Assembly: GCF_033115175.1 (NCBI RefSeq)
Contig: NC_084850.1
Coordinates: 101,123,439-101,187,438 of the forward strand
Reading direction: 5' to 3'
DNA: 64,000 bases
From: Lepus europaeus
Taxonomy: Eukaryota; Chordata; Mammalia; Lagomorpha; Leporidae
The position numbers and the translations under genes are program-made. A model generated the notes under the pieces. It did not search any database. It saw only the letters and a list, made by a program, of their open reading frames with translations, and was not told where the DNA came from. Positions within the stretch are counted from its first letter, which is position 1, and each line of letters begins with the position of its first letter. Of this stretch, positions 11,295 to 21,824 are shown in pieces.

Positions 11295-11885
11295 TGATGG
11301 CTGATTTTGATTGGGCTCAGAGATACCTTGAGAGCGGGTCAAACATTATTTCTAGGTGTTTCCAGAAGAGATTAGCATTTGAATCAGTAGACTGAGTAAA
11401 GAACCTCTAGCCAAGCTAGGCAGGCCCACATCACCCTATCTGCTGGTGGACCCACCCAAAGCGAACAAAAAGGCCAAGGAAGGGCAAATTCTTTTCCTTT
11501 CTTCTGGAGCTGGGACATCCACTTTCACTTCCCTTGAGAAGTCGTCGTAACTTGAGATCATGGGCCTTTTGACTCTGGGACTTACACCGGTGCCCCCCCC
11601 CCCACCCTGAGCTCCCTCAGTTCTTAGGTCTTTGGGCCTCGACAGGGAGTTCACCGTTGGTTCCTCTGTCTCTCAACGCCTTTGGACTTGGACTGAATGC
11701 CACGGCCAGCTTTCCTGGGTCTTCGGCTTGCAGATGGCAGATCATGGGACTTCTCAGCCTCCATAACTGAGTGAGCCAATCCCCATAATCGGTCTCCTTG
11801 TCTACCTAACATCTATCGATCATCTATCTCTCCATCCATCCATCATCTAACAGTTCTGTTTCTCTGGAGAACTTAATACAACCAC
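11295..11885 (+). mobile_element. MLT2-like (ERVL) solo LTR
   Basis: Starts GATGGCTGATTTTGATTGGG, continues GGGTCAAACATTATTTCTAGG and ATTTGAATCAGTAGACTGAG, and ends TCTGTTTCTCTGGAGAAC, the order of an ERVL MLT2 LTR in sense. A degenerate ATCT/ATCC run occurs at 11810-11845. No viral genes attached. Confidence 0.7.
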
Positions 11886-11938
11886 ATCGGCTTGGTAAAT
11901 TACAAAAATGCAATTCTTCACACACGGATACCAATTCT

Positions 11939-11966
11939 TTTTTTTTTTTTTTTGACAGGCAGAGTG

Positions 11967-12006
<40 letters not shown>

Positions 12007-12272
12007 TCTTCCTTTACCGTTGGTTCACCCTCCAATGGCCGCCGCGGCTGGCGCGCTGCGGCCGGCACACCGCACTGATCCGATGGCAGCAGCCAGGCGC
12101 TTATCCTGGTCTCCCATGGGGTGCAGGGCCCAAGCACTTGGGCCATCCTCCACTGCCTTCCTGGGCCACAGCAGAGAGCTGGCCTGGAAGAGGGGCAACC
12201 GGGACAGAATCCAGCGCCCCGACCGGGACTAGAACCCGGTGTGCCTGCGCCGCAGGTGGAGGATTAGCCTAT
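11939..12272 (-). mobile_element. C-SINE, poly(A) subfamily, head-truncated
   Basis: Poly(T), TTTGACAGGCAGAGTGG, ends at GAGGATTAGCCTA without the GCCGGCC head; target-site copies CAATTCT. Confidence 0.9.
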
Positions 12273-12339
12273 TCAATTCTAAAACTAGTATTTTTAATTA
12301 TGATTTCGGTAATGTAACAAACAATACACTTAATGTATC

Positions 12340-12567
12340 TGTCTTATCAGGGATTACTTTCTTGGTGGGGATATCCCTGCCTTATTTGGGGTCTCTTTCC
12401 AGAGTTACTTATAGCAATAAGTCCTAAGGTATGACATTTCTGTTCTCATGGTGGGATTGAATCCTGGCTGTTGGGACAGCTGAAATATCTCATTGCTCAA
12501 TGTCTAGTGTATAAAGTCTATGAGGTTTTGAGTGTCTGAAACCTGAGGGTTCTGGATTCGCAGTCTG
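12340..12567 (+). repeat. Degenerate ~40-bp tandem array, left edge
   Basis: First recognisable but weak units (TTTGGGGTCTCTTTCC, TCTATGAGGTTTTGAGTGTC), bounded on the left by a 5'-truncated SINE. The edge is uncertain because the units here are badly decayed. Confidence 0.45.
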
Positions 12568-12569
12568 CT

Positions 12570-12846
12570 TTTTAAAAAAAAATTATTTGAAAGGCAGAGT
12601 TAGAGAGAGAGAGAAGCCGCAATGATCAGGGCTGGAGCAGGCTGAAGCCAGGAGCCAGGAGCTTCTTCCAGGTCTCCTACATGGGTGCAGGGGCCCAAGG
12701 ACTTGGGCCATCCTCTGCCGCTTTCCCAGGCATGTTAGCAGGGAGCTGGATTGGAAGTGGAGCAGCCAGGACTTGAACCGGAGCCCATATGGGATATCAG
12801 GGTTGCAGGCAGCAAGTTTACCTGCTACGCCACAGTGCTAGCCCTG
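12570..12846 (-). mobile_element. C-SINE, internally deleted
   Basis: AATTATTTGAAAGGCAGAG tail to CACAGTGCTAGCCC head; loses the TTCCATCTGCTGG region. Confidence 0.85.
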
Positions 12847-13440
12847 GATTCACACCCTTAATGTGCAAGTGGTCAACTTCTGTGGGTTCTGAGTTCTGGG
12901 AGTAATTTGAGTTCTGTTTCCGGGCATGGGGTTTCTGTCTTTTTGGTAATCTCGGTTCCAGAGCGTGATGTGTCTGCTCTATTAAGGGAATGTTCCAGGC
13001 AGTAAGGTCACTGAGCTGTGTCAGTGCCTCTTTTCCAAGGTGTGGGGTAAAGCCACCGCCTGCAGTGCCGCCATCCCATATGGGCGCCAGTTCGAGTCCT
13101 GGCTGCTCTACTTCCAATCCAGCTCTCTGCTATGGCCTGAGAAAGCAGTAGAAGATGGCCCAAGTGCTTGGGCCCCTGCACCCATGTGTGAGACCCGGAA
13201 GAAGCTCCTGGCTTCTGATCGGCGCAGCTCTGGCCACTGCGGCCAACTGGGGAGTGAACCAGCGGATGGAAGACCTCTCTCTCTCTCTCTCCCTCTGACT
13301 TTCAAGTAAATAAATAAATCTTTAAATGTCTGTGTCCTTAAGTAAGAAGTCTCATAGGCTTTTTTTGGTTTGTCTCTAAGGATCTGTAGTTTGAGATATT
13401 TATGGGTCTGTATGCCAGCTTATGAGGCCTCTGAAACTTT
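12847..13440 (+). repeat. ~40-bp tandem array, block 2 (interrupted by a SINE)
   Basis: Diverged units on both sides of the SINE at 13037-13328, with phrases such as GGGGTTTCTGTC, GTCACTGAGCTGTG and AGTTTGAGATATTTATGGGTC. Confidence 0.5.
13037..13328 (+). mobile_element. C-SINE, 5'-truncated
   Basis: GGTGTGGGGTAAAGCCACCG to AAGTAAATAAATAAATCTTT. Confidence 0.88.
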
Positions 13441-13764
13441 TCTTTAAAGATTCATTTATTTATTTGACAAGCAGAGTCACAGAGAGACAGAGAGAGAGAG
13501 AGACAGATTTGCCATCCATTGGTTCACTTCCTAAATGGCTGTAATTAGGGCTGGGCCAGGCTGAAGTCAGGAGCCAGGTGTTTCTTCCAGGTGTCCCACG
13601 TGGGTGCAGGGGCCCAAGCACTTGGGCCATCTTCTACTGCTTTCCCAGGAACATTAGCAGGGAGCTGGATGGGAAGTGGAGCATCCGGGACTCAAACTGG
13701 CACCCGTATGGGATGCCGGTGCTGCAGGCAGTGACTTTACCTGCTATGGCACAATGCTGGCCCC
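13441..13764 (-). mobile_element. C-SINE
   Basis: AAAGATTCATTTATTTATTT tail to GGCACAATGCTGGCCCC head. Confidence 0.88.
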
Positions 13765-13805
13765 GCTGAAACATTTTGAGGTTTGTGTGGAAGATATGTG
13801 ATCTC

Positions 13806-14139
13806 AGAGATAGCACTGTGGCATAGCGGGTAAAGCCGCCGCCTACAGTGCCGGCATCCCATATTGGTGCTGGTTTGAGTCCTGGCTGCTCCACTTCCAA
13901 GCCCGCTCTCTGCTATGGCCTGGGAAAGCAGTAGAAGATGGCCCAAGTCCTTGGGCCCCTGCACCCACATGGGAGACCCGGTGAAAGCTCCTGGCTCCTG
14001 GCTCGGATCCGCGCAGCTCCGGCCGTTGCAGCCATCTGAGGAGTGAACCAGCAGGATGCCTTCTGTCTCTCACTGCCTCTGTCTCTGTCTCTCTGTAACT
14101 CTGCCTTTAAAAAAATCAATAAACCTTAAAAAAAAAGAT
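13806..14139 (+). mobile_element. C-SINE
   Basis: Target-site copies AGATATGTGATCTC on both edges. Inserted in the ~40-bp array. Confidence 0.92.
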
Positions 14140-14750
14140 ATGTGATCTCTATGTATTTTTTAACTCTGTGTCCCAGGTTTCAGGGCATCTGAGGTGTTTG
14201 GGAGTCTTTGTTAAAGGGATTTAATTCTCTTCAAGGGTTTGAGGTCTCTTGAGATTTTGAATATGTGTTCCTGAAGGTATGATTCATGTCACCACGTTTG
14301 GGCTCTGTGAGCTATTTGGATATAAAATCCCAGAATGCCCTGTGGGCTGGTTGTCATGTTGAGCATGGTTTCCCACTTGCTTCCCCTCCACCCCATTAAC
14401 AGAATTCCTTTAGGTAGGTCCTCCACCTAGCATAGGTTCGTCACCTTCATTCTCTCTGTGTTTAGGCTGCTGACTCGTTTGTGGTCTGTCAACTGGACGA
14501 GGTGTCTGTCCACATGGTTGATCTGCATGCCAGGTCACGAAGTCTCTGAGCTGCTTCAGGGTCTGTGTCCAGGGTGTGAGTTGTCATGGTGTGGAAGTTC
14601 CCCTCAGTTTTGGGCCCTGTCCCAAGGCATGAGGTCTCCAGAGCATGATGTGTGTTGTGTTACGTGTGCTCTCCAAGTTTTTGCCAGTCTTTGACCAGAA
14701 TGTGAAGTATCTAGGTTGTTTTGGACTCTTTGGTCCATGATATGGTCTTT
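14140..14750 (+). repeat. ~40-bp tandem array, block 3
   Basis: Clearer units such as AGGTCTCTTGAGATTTTG, AAGTCTCTGAGCTGCTTCAG and GAGGTCTCCAGAGCATG at about 40-bp spacing. Fades into non-array sequence after 14750. Confidence 0.65.
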
Positions 14751-14957
14751 TGTGCTGTGTCCAATGATGTGAAAAATCCTCGAGCCATCTGGGGTATGTT
14801 TCCTGTGGTTAATGTTTCATTGTTGCACAGTCAACAGATACCCCATGGTATAACTAACACAACTCACTTCTTTCCATTTGATCTTTCCCTCCCTGGTTGG
14901 TTGGTCCTCACATTCCTGTGTGCACACACCTGTGTTCGTGTGTGTGACCGTTTCCTT

Positions 14958-15250
14958 AGAAGGGCAGGCATTTGGCAGTTAAACTGCTGCTTGAGACAGC
15001 TGCATCCCCTATCAGAGTGCCTGGGTTCGAGTCCTGGCTCCACTCCTGACTCCAGCTTCCTGATAATACACACTCTAGGGGGTGGGGAGTGGCAGCAGAT
15101 GATGGCTCAAGTGCTTGGCCCCTATTACCCATGTAGGAGACCCGGATGAAGCTTCTGGCTCCTGGCTTCCATGTGGCCCGGCCGTGGCTGTTGTGAGCAT
15201 CTGGGGAATGAACCAATGGATGGAGGATCTCTGTCTTTCAAAAGCAAAAA
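14958..15250 (+). mobile_element. C-SINE, old subfamily
   Basis: GGGCAGGCATTTGGCAGTTA head, AAACTGCTGCTTGAGAC, ends CTTTCAAAAGCAAAAAC. Confidence 0.75.
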
Positions 15251-15316
15251 CAAAAAACCCACCACATACTTAGAAGTGGAATTGCCAAAGGCATCATTCT
15301 CTAACAAACTCCCTTT

Positions 15317-15340
15317 TGTGTGTGTGTGTGTGTGGGGGGG
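15317..15340 (+). repeat. (TG)n plus G-run microsatellite
   Basis: TTTTGTGTGTGTGTGTGTGT followed by seven Gs. Confidence 0.9.
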
Positions 15341-15369
15341 TGTTACATCCACTCATCAGCTAAAATAGA

Positions 15370-15930
15370 GTATTACAAAAACCAGTGACAGTCACGCATG
15401 AATTTTATTGAATATGAGAGGCAAGGCAACTGATCGGGACCAACACTCCTTACCAGAGTGTGGCCCCCAACAGCCGAGTATTCTGTCCACTAGGGCTCAC
15501 AATTTCGAACCGGGCCCCTGGTATTCAGTGAGCAATAAAAAAAAAAAAAACCAGAATATGGTTGTAAGATAACAGTTAACAATAACAGTTAACAACAGTT
15601 AATAATAACAAAAACCAATAACAGATCCAAGATATGGTTGTCAGATATCAGTGTAGGACCCATTTCTGTCAACCTAGTTCCTGGGAATTTGGGCCCACAT
15701 AGTTTCACAACATACACCCTTAGTCATTAGTGATCTAATATGTACATAAGCAAGAGATCTGCAATTAGCTTTTAGCCACACTCACTCCATTTTGATTCTG
15801 ATTCTACAGGGGCAGGCACCATGGAACTGGAAATTCACAGTTCGCTGCCCTGATGGTGTTCACATTTTACTAGGAAGCAGTGTCAACCCTTTGTTTTGAT
15901 AAATACTGCCACACAAATGCACACTAATAG
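15370..15930. other. Unassigned A-rich stretch left of the CpG-rich island
   Basis: Contains AATAAA on the minus strand at 15409-15404, a GCAATAAA plus A-run on the plus strand at about 15533-15552, CAGTTAACAATAA-type short repeats at 15577-15620, and a local duplication of ATATGGTTGT (15557 and 15634). It could be part of an LTR on the minus strand or a retroposed tail; I could not place it. Confidence 0.35.
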
Positions 15931-16855
15931 CCGAGGCCCGAGGAGATAACGCCTGGGCGGGGCTCTGCAGCACTGGGTTGGATGCCTGAGCCTCTGCGCT
16001 CTGCACGATCGTCAGGGTTCATGGCTAGGACGGTCCATTGGGGGACGTGAGGCGGGGGGGAAGGCAGATGTGAAAGGATCTTACTGAGTAGTGTTAAGGT
16101 GAATCGAAGACTAAATATTTCACGCGACATTGATATGAAACAGCCTTTCCTATGTCGCACAGACAAGGCGAACGTGAGGCGTGGGGCTGAGTTAACGATG
16201 AGACAATGCAACTCCAGGACATACCACTGCGCAACGAGGAGATGGAACAGTCCGCTCTGGGGCGTACCACCGGGGAGGGGGGTCGCGTATTTTGGAAGAG
16301 ACCATTTTGTGTGTAGAGACATGAAACGTCTCCTCATCTCACGCGTGGATCGGCCCCCACCCCAGAGGGAAGAGAGAGTGACGCTGCCTTGACCGACCTC
16401 AACCCCCGCCTGCTTTCCACCTTCCGCCTAAAGCCTCCACCTGTGTGGAAACCGCCACCGCCGGGATCTTCAATCTGGTCCCGTCGGGGTTGGCTCTATG
16501 GATTCGCATCAACAGCCGGGCTGGGGTGGAGTGGAGCGCCGCGGGTCAGTGATTGGCTCCAGGATGAGTAGGGCGGGATCAAAACGTGCCCTGAGTTCTA
16601 ATTAGTCACCTTGAGATTGGCTACCCCACGCTTTCCCAGGGCACCGAGGTTTTTTGGATTCTCTGAGAGGCTACCAGTCGGGTTTTCCAGCTCTGTGCTC
16701 CCATTGGCTGCTGGTTCGGCGCAGGCGCTATGGCTCCTGGGTTGACGTTCGGGATTGCCGAGACAGGGCTTTGGGCTACTGGACACCATGGGTTCGAATC
16801 CCGTTTAGGAGCTCTACTTGCACGCCTATAAAAGAAGCTGCATTATTGGCTTGTA
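15930..16855. promoter_or_regulatory. CpG-rich promoter-like island of unknown gene
   Basis: About 0.9 kb that is far richer in CG dinucleotides than its surroundings and free of SINEs. It carries three ATTGGCT boxes (inverted CCAAT, NF-Y type) at 16552, 16616 and 16703 and TATAAAAG at 16827-16834 on the plus strand. The order CCAAT boxes then TATA suggests plus-strand initiation near 16860. A 137-codon minus-strand frame (15924-16337) is present but matches no family I know. An endogenous-retrovirus LTR is an alternative reading. Confidence 0.45.
16827..16834 (+). promoter_or_regulatory. TATA box candidate
   Basis: TATAAAAG within CGCCTATAAAAGAAGC, 118-275 bp downstream of three inverted CCAAT boxes. 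Confidence 0.4.
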
Positions 16856-17219
16856 CTCAAGTGTTGGCACAGAGTGTGTTGGGTAATCTTTTCCGTTCTC
16901 TTCTACCTATTCTTTTAAGAACAATGCCTATTGCATCCTATTATATTGATTTCAGGATTCATCATTCACAACAGCATTGAGAAAAACCTTCCTCTAGGGT
17001 CCCTGGCATGTGTCTTTCAGGCTACCTATAGGTCTGAGTCTAGCAGATAAGGTTCAAGGCCATCTCATAATCCATCTCCAGGCCGGACGCTCTCCCCTAG
17101 AAGAGGGGGTGACCTACAGGCTTTCTGCTCCCTCTGGCCCGGGCCTGACTAGGTGTGTGGCTGGTGTGTGTGTGGGGAGGAGTAGGGTGAGGGAGTGGGC
17201 CATCAATGACTAAGGAAAG

Positions 17220-17640
17220 ATGCGTGGTTTTGTGCCCTGGAGAGCTGAGGGCTGTGTGGCCGTTTTGCAGCAGGCCAGGAGGGTATGAGTTACCTCAAAG
17301 GAGTACACTTTTTAATGATGGGATTTTAAGCATCAGGCAGGAGGGGTGTTTGGCTGCGAGTAGGGAAGTAGGAAAGTGATTCTCCAATCAGCTCATCAGA
17401 GGGTGGTTATTACACTGCCCATGTGTTCAGGGTATCATATGTATGAACGGACTGGGGTGTTGGGAGATCTGTATAATGGGGGTTTATGTTTTTGGGATGT
17501 TTGTGGGTCTCTGATCCAGGGTGTACAGTTTCTAAGCTTTTTATGGTTCTTTACCCTGTATGTGCAAAGCTTTTTTTTTTCTTACAATTTAACTTCATTT
17601 TTCATTTTTGACATATCTGTGATTGCTAGAGAGGCTTAAT
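17220..17640 (+). repeat. ~40-bp tandem array, block 4
   Basis: Resumes beyond the CpG-rich island with GGGTATCATATGTATG, GTTTGTGGGTCTCTGATCC and related phrases. Weak at the left. Confidence 0.55.
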
Positions 17641-17803
17641 ACTGTGCTCTGTAATTGTTGGTAAGATGTACAAGTATTGAAGTTTTATAAATTCCCTGTT
17701 ATGTGTGTGCTGGTCATTTTTCTGAAAGTTTTTTTTATTAAAAATCTTTAAACTTACAAAAAGATTATAATCCTGTACCCTATTCACCTACCTTTCCTTA
17801 ATG
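17641..17803. other. AT-rich unassigned stretch
   Basis: AT-rich, with TTTTTTATTAAAAATC near 17730; no family recognised. Confidence 0.4.
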
Positions 17804-18124
17804 TTGTTTTTTTTAAAACATTTATTTATTTATTTGAAAGTCAGAGTCACAGAGAGAGGGGGGAGAGATCTTCCATCTGCTGGTTCACTCCTCAAAAGGC
17901 CAGAATGACCAGAGCTAGGGCAAGCCAAAGCCAGCAGCCAGGAGCATCATGTGGGTTTCTCACGTGGGTAAGGGCCCAGTCACTTGGATCATCTTCCACT
18001 ATGTTCCCAGGCACATTAGCAGGGAGCTGGGTCAGAAGTGGAGTAGCTGGGACTCGAACTGGCACCCAGATGGGATGCCGGCACTGCAAACAGCAACTTA
18101 ACCCACTGTGCCACAAAGCCACCC
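17804..18124 (-). mobile_element. C-SINE
   Basis: AAAACATTTATTTATTTATT tail to GTGCCACAAAGCCACCC head. Confidence 0.88.
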
Positions 18125-18166
18125 TCCTCCCCCACCTTAATGCTTTTTTAAAAATTATTTCTTTAA

Positions 18167-18482
18167 GGGCCCACACCATGGCATAGTAGGTTAAACCTCT
18201 ACCTGTGGCAACGACATCCCATTTGGGCGCCAGTTGGAGTCCTGGCAGCTCCACTTCCAATCCAGCTCCCTGTTAACGGCCTGGGATGGTCCAAGTGCTT
18301 GGGCCCCTGCACCCATGTGGGAAATCCAGGAGAAGCTCCTGGCTCCTGGCTTCAGATCGGCCCAGGTCTGGCAGTTGCAGCCATCTGGGTTTGTGAACCA
18401 GTAGATGGAAGATCTCTCAGTCTCTGTCTCTCCCTCTCTGTAACTCTGCCTTTCGAATAAAAGAAATAAATCTTTAAAAAAT
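18167..18482 (+). mobile_element. C-SINE
   Basis: AAGGGCCCACACCATGGCAT head to AAGAAATAAATCTTTAAAA tail. Confidence 0.88.
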
Positions 18483-18489
18483 TATTTCT

Positions 18490-18782
18490 CTATTTTCAGC
18501 TTTACTTGGAAGGTAGAGAAACAGACCAAGAGAAATCTTCCATCCACTCGTTCACTCCCCAAATTCCCTCAACAGTTGGAGATGGACTAGGTAAAATCCA
18601 GGAGTCCAGAACTCAGTGGGTGGCAGGGACCCAAGTACTTGAGCCGGCATCTGCTGCCTCCCAGGGTGCATGTTAGTAGGAAGCTAAAATTGGAAGTCAA
18701 GCCAGGGCTGAAACCCAAGCACTCTGATATGGGATGTGGGTGTCCCAAGTTAAGTCTTAACTGCTGTGCCAAACTTTTCTCC
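18490..18782 (-). mobile_element. C-SINE, old subfamily
   Basis: TTTACTTGGAAGGTAGAG to CTTAACTGCTGTGCCAAAC; diverged. Confidence 0.7.
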
Positions 18783-18812
18783 CCTAACCACAGCCTCCTC
18801 TCATATTTGTAA

Positions 18813-19072
18813 CTTTCTTTTTAAAAGATTTATTTGAAAGTCAGAGTTACACAGAAAGAGGAAAGGCAGAGAGAGAGGTCTTCCCTCTGATGGTTTACTC
18901 CAGTTGGCCGCAACGGCGGGAGCCACACTGATCCAAAGCCAGGAGCCAGGAGCTTCTTCCGGGTCTCCCATGGGGTGCAGGGGCCCAAGGACTTGGGCCA
19001 TCCTCTACTGCTTTCCCAGGCCACAGCAGAGAGCCGGATCGGAAGTGGAGCAGCTGGGTCTCGAACCAGGTT
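18813..19072 (-). mobile_element. C-SINE, head-truncated
   Basis: AAAGATTTATTTGAAAGTC tail, ends at GGTCTCGAACCAGG where an older element resumes. Confidence 0.85.
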
Positions 19073-19273
19073 TACTTCCGAGGAGTCTAGAACTAGATGC
19101 AGGTCTCCCACGTGGGTGGCAGGGACCCAGGTACTTGTCATCTCCTGCTGCCTCCCAGGGTGTGCAGAACAAGAAGCTGGATCAGAAGCAGAGCTGGAAC
19201 TTGAACCCAGGCTCTCCAGTATGGAATGTGGGCATCTCAACTTACGTCTTAACTTCTGCACCAAACACTTCCC
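19073..19273 (-). mobile_element. C-SINE, old, tail-truncated
   Basis: GTGGGTGGCAGGGACCCAGG to CTTCTGCACCAAACACTTCC. Confidence 0.65.
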
Positions 19274-19534
19274 CCTCTTTTTAATTCATTTATTTGAGAA
19301 GCATAGAGAGAGCTGTCATCCACTGGCTCACTCCCCAAATGCCTACAATGGCTGAGGCTGAGCCTATCCAGAGCCAAGCCCTGGGAACTCACTCCAGGTC
19401 TCCCACGTGGGTGGCAGGGACCCAATCATTTGAGCCCTCTCCACTGCCTCCCAGGGTCCACATTAACGGGAAGCTGGAGTCAAGAGCCGGAGCCCAAGTA
19501 CTCTGTAGGACATGGGCATCTGAGCTGCCACGTA
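19274..19534 (-). mobile_element. C-SINE, old subfamily
   Basis: AATTCATTTATTTGAGAAGC tail to GGGCATCTGAGCTGCCAC. Confidence 0.7.
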
Positions 19535-19888
19535 CGAATATTTCTGAGTTTGGTGGCAGAGGGCCTCTCTGTCCCAGAGTTTTGGCTCTCTGAGCTGTTT
19601 CTGAGGGTATGTCTGAGAATATAAAGTCCCTGGGATTTTGTGGGTGTCCCTGGTGTGCTTACAGCTCTGTGTTGCAGTCTAAGAGGTCTCTATTCATGGG
19701 AGTACGTATTACACGATGAGGTCTCTGAACAATCTCAATGTGTGCGCCTAAAGTTGTGAGGTCTCTCGTATGTTTGGCTCAGTGTTTCCCAGAATGAGAG
19801 ATTCCTCCTTTTGTGGGTAAATATTCCAAGATGTGAGTTCTCTGGTCTCTTGGGGTGTTTATACATGGTTTCCATTCTGTTTGTGAGT
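19535..19888 (+). repeat. ~40-bp tandem array, block 5
   Basis: Units with TTTTGGCTCTCTGAGCTG, AAGAGGTCTCTATTCATG, GAGGTCTCTCGTATGTTTGG. Bounded on the right by a MITE-like terminus. Confidence 0.65.
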
Positions 19889-19947
19889 GTATGAGGGTAC
19901 TTCTAAAAAAAGTTTGTGCAAAAAGTGGAATTAAAGGATAAGTTTAG
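19889..19947. mobile_element. MITE-like element, left end only
   Basis: ATGAGGGTACTTCTAAAAAA and AAGTGGAATTAAAGGATAAG match the left end of the palindromic element at 30291. The rest is replaced by SINE insertions. Confidence 0.45.
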
Positions 19948-20151
19948 GGGCTGGCGTTGTGGCGCACTGGGCGAAGTCATCACCTGCAGTGCTAGCATTC
20001 CTTATGAGCATGGGTTCAAGTCCCAGCTGCTCCACTTCTGATTCAGCTCTCTCTGCTAATGCACCAAGGAAAGCAGCAGAATATGGCCCAAGTGCTTGGA
20101 CTGGAGATCCAGGCACCTGGCTGTTGGTGCCATTATAAAGAGTTATGTATT
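19948..20151 (+). mobile_element. C-SINE, 3'-truncated
   Basis: GGGGCTGGCGTTGTGGCGC head; ends at the insertion site of the next element. Confidence 0.85.
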
Positions 20152-20472
20152 GGCCGACGCCGCGGCTCACTAGGCTAATCCTCCGCCTGCGGCGCTGGCA
20201 CCCTTGGTTCTAGTCCAGGTTGGGGCACCGGATTCTGTCCCAGTTGCTCCTCTTCCAATCCAGCTCTCTGCTGTGGCCCGGGAGTGCAGTGGAGGATGGC
20301 CCAAGTGCTTGGGCCCTGCACCCGCATGGGAGACCAGGAGAAGCACCTGGTTCCTGGCTTCAGATCAGCACAGCGCGCCAGCAGCAGCGGCCATTGGAGG
20401 GTGAACCAATGGAAGGAAGACCTTTCTCTCTGTCTCTCTCTCTCACTGTCTAAATCTGTCAAAGGAAAAAAA
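20152..20472 (+). mobile_element. C-SINE, poly(A) subfamily
   Basis: GGCCGACGCCGCGGCTCAC head to CTGTCAAAGGAAAAAAA tail. Target-site copies AAGAGTTATGTATT and AAGAGTTAGGTATT. Confidence 0.92.
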
Positions 20473-20481
20473 AGAGTTAGG

Positions 20482-20498
20482 TATTTATTTAAAAAGCA

Positions 20499-20537
<39 letters not shown>

Positions 20538-20805
20538 GCAGAGACAGGTCTTCCATCTGCTGGTTCACTTCCCAAATGGTCACAATGGCTGGAGCTGGGT
20601 TGATCTGAAGTCAGGATCCAGGAGCTTCTTCTGGGTCCCCCATGTGGGTTCAGGGTCCAAGGACTCGGGCCATCTTTCACTGCCTTCCCAGGCGACCAGC
20701 ACAGAGCTAGATCAGAAGAGGAGCAGCAGGGACTCGAACCAGCGCCCATATGGGATGCTGGCACTGCAGGCAGTGTCTTTACCCGCTACACCACAGCGCT
20801 GGCCT
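20482..20805 (-). mobile_element. C-SINE
   Basis: TATTTATTTAAAAAGCAGAG tail to CACCACAGCGCTGGCC head. Confidence 0.88.
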
Positions 20806-21322
20806 AGGCATCCATCCTGTTTCTGCAAGTATGTCCTAGAACATGAGTTCTCTGACCTGTTTGTGGGTGCATGGCTCAGGATTTGAGACGGAGGTTCTCT
20901 GATCTATGGGTGATTACACGTCCCTGAGTGGGAGGTCTCTGATTAGTTGTGGATTCAGTTCCTAGAGTTTGCCATCACCCATCTGTTTGCAAGTGTATGT
21001 CCCGCACATGCTGTCTGCTCCTTTCAGTGGCCTATGGCCCAGGATGTGAGGGATCTCATCTGTTCCTTGGTGGCTTTCCACCTTCGCATTTGAAGGTGTG
21101 GGCCCTGTGATGGGAGGGCCCTATTTTCTTGGCAAGTATACTCCCAAGGATGTGAGCTCTCTCTTGTTGGGATGGGACATCACAGTTTGAGAGCACTCTG
21201 CTTCCTCTCTGAGTGTATTTCCTAGTCTGTGGGGTCTCTGCTCTCTTTGTCATGTATACTGCTGGATTTGTGTTTTCCAGTCTATGTGCACGTATGCCTC
21301 AGGCTGTGTGGTTTCTTTTTCT
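20806..21322 (+). repeat. ~40-bp tandem array, block 6
   Basis: Good units: GAGTTCTCTGACCTGTTTG, GTGGGTGCATGGCTCAGG, GGAGGTCTCTGATTAG. Flanked by SINEs on both sides. Confidence 0.75.
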
Positions 21323-21605
21323 TTCTTTTTTTAAAAAAAGATTTATTTATTTAGTTAGTTGAAAGCCATAGTTACAGAGAGAGGCAGAGAGGCACATAGA
21401 GAGAGAGAGAGAGAGGGAGGGAGAGAGGTTTTCCATCTGCTGGTTCACTCCCCAGATGACCACAATGGCCAGAGTTGCGCCGATCCGAAGCCAGGAGCAG
21501 CTCCAGCCGTTGAGGCCAATTGAGGAGTGAACCAGCGGATGGAAGACCACCCCCTTCTCTCTCTCTGTGTAACTCTTTCAAATAAATAAATAAATCTTTA
21601 AAAAG
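21323..21605. mobile_element. Two C-SINE tail halves fused head to head (inverted repeat)
   Basis: 21323-21498 is an antisense tail half ending CGAAGCCAGGAG; it joins directly a sense tail half 21499-21605 (AGCTCCAGCCGTTGAGG to AAATAAATAAATCTTT). The arms are near reverse complements of each other. Confidence 0.8.
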
Positions 21606-21824
21606 AAGAATCCCAAGTGACAAATGTAGAAGGAAGGCATGAGGGAAATAGAAAATCAGTGTCAGAACACCACAGAAGTAACTATTGCAAGCAAGATCCC
21701 CGAGGAATGCTAAAACCAGTGGGTAAAATTTTAAGGAGAAATCGGATATTGCATAGCTTCAATGTATCTGCCTGTTTCCTGAGATGGCAGACATGAGACC
21801 CGAGTAGAAGGAAGCATGCTAGCC

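Noticed and set aside
20152-20472. GGTTCTAGTCC B box as a tRNA gene
   Set aside because: It is the tRNA-derived head of a C-SINE, present in every full-length copy.
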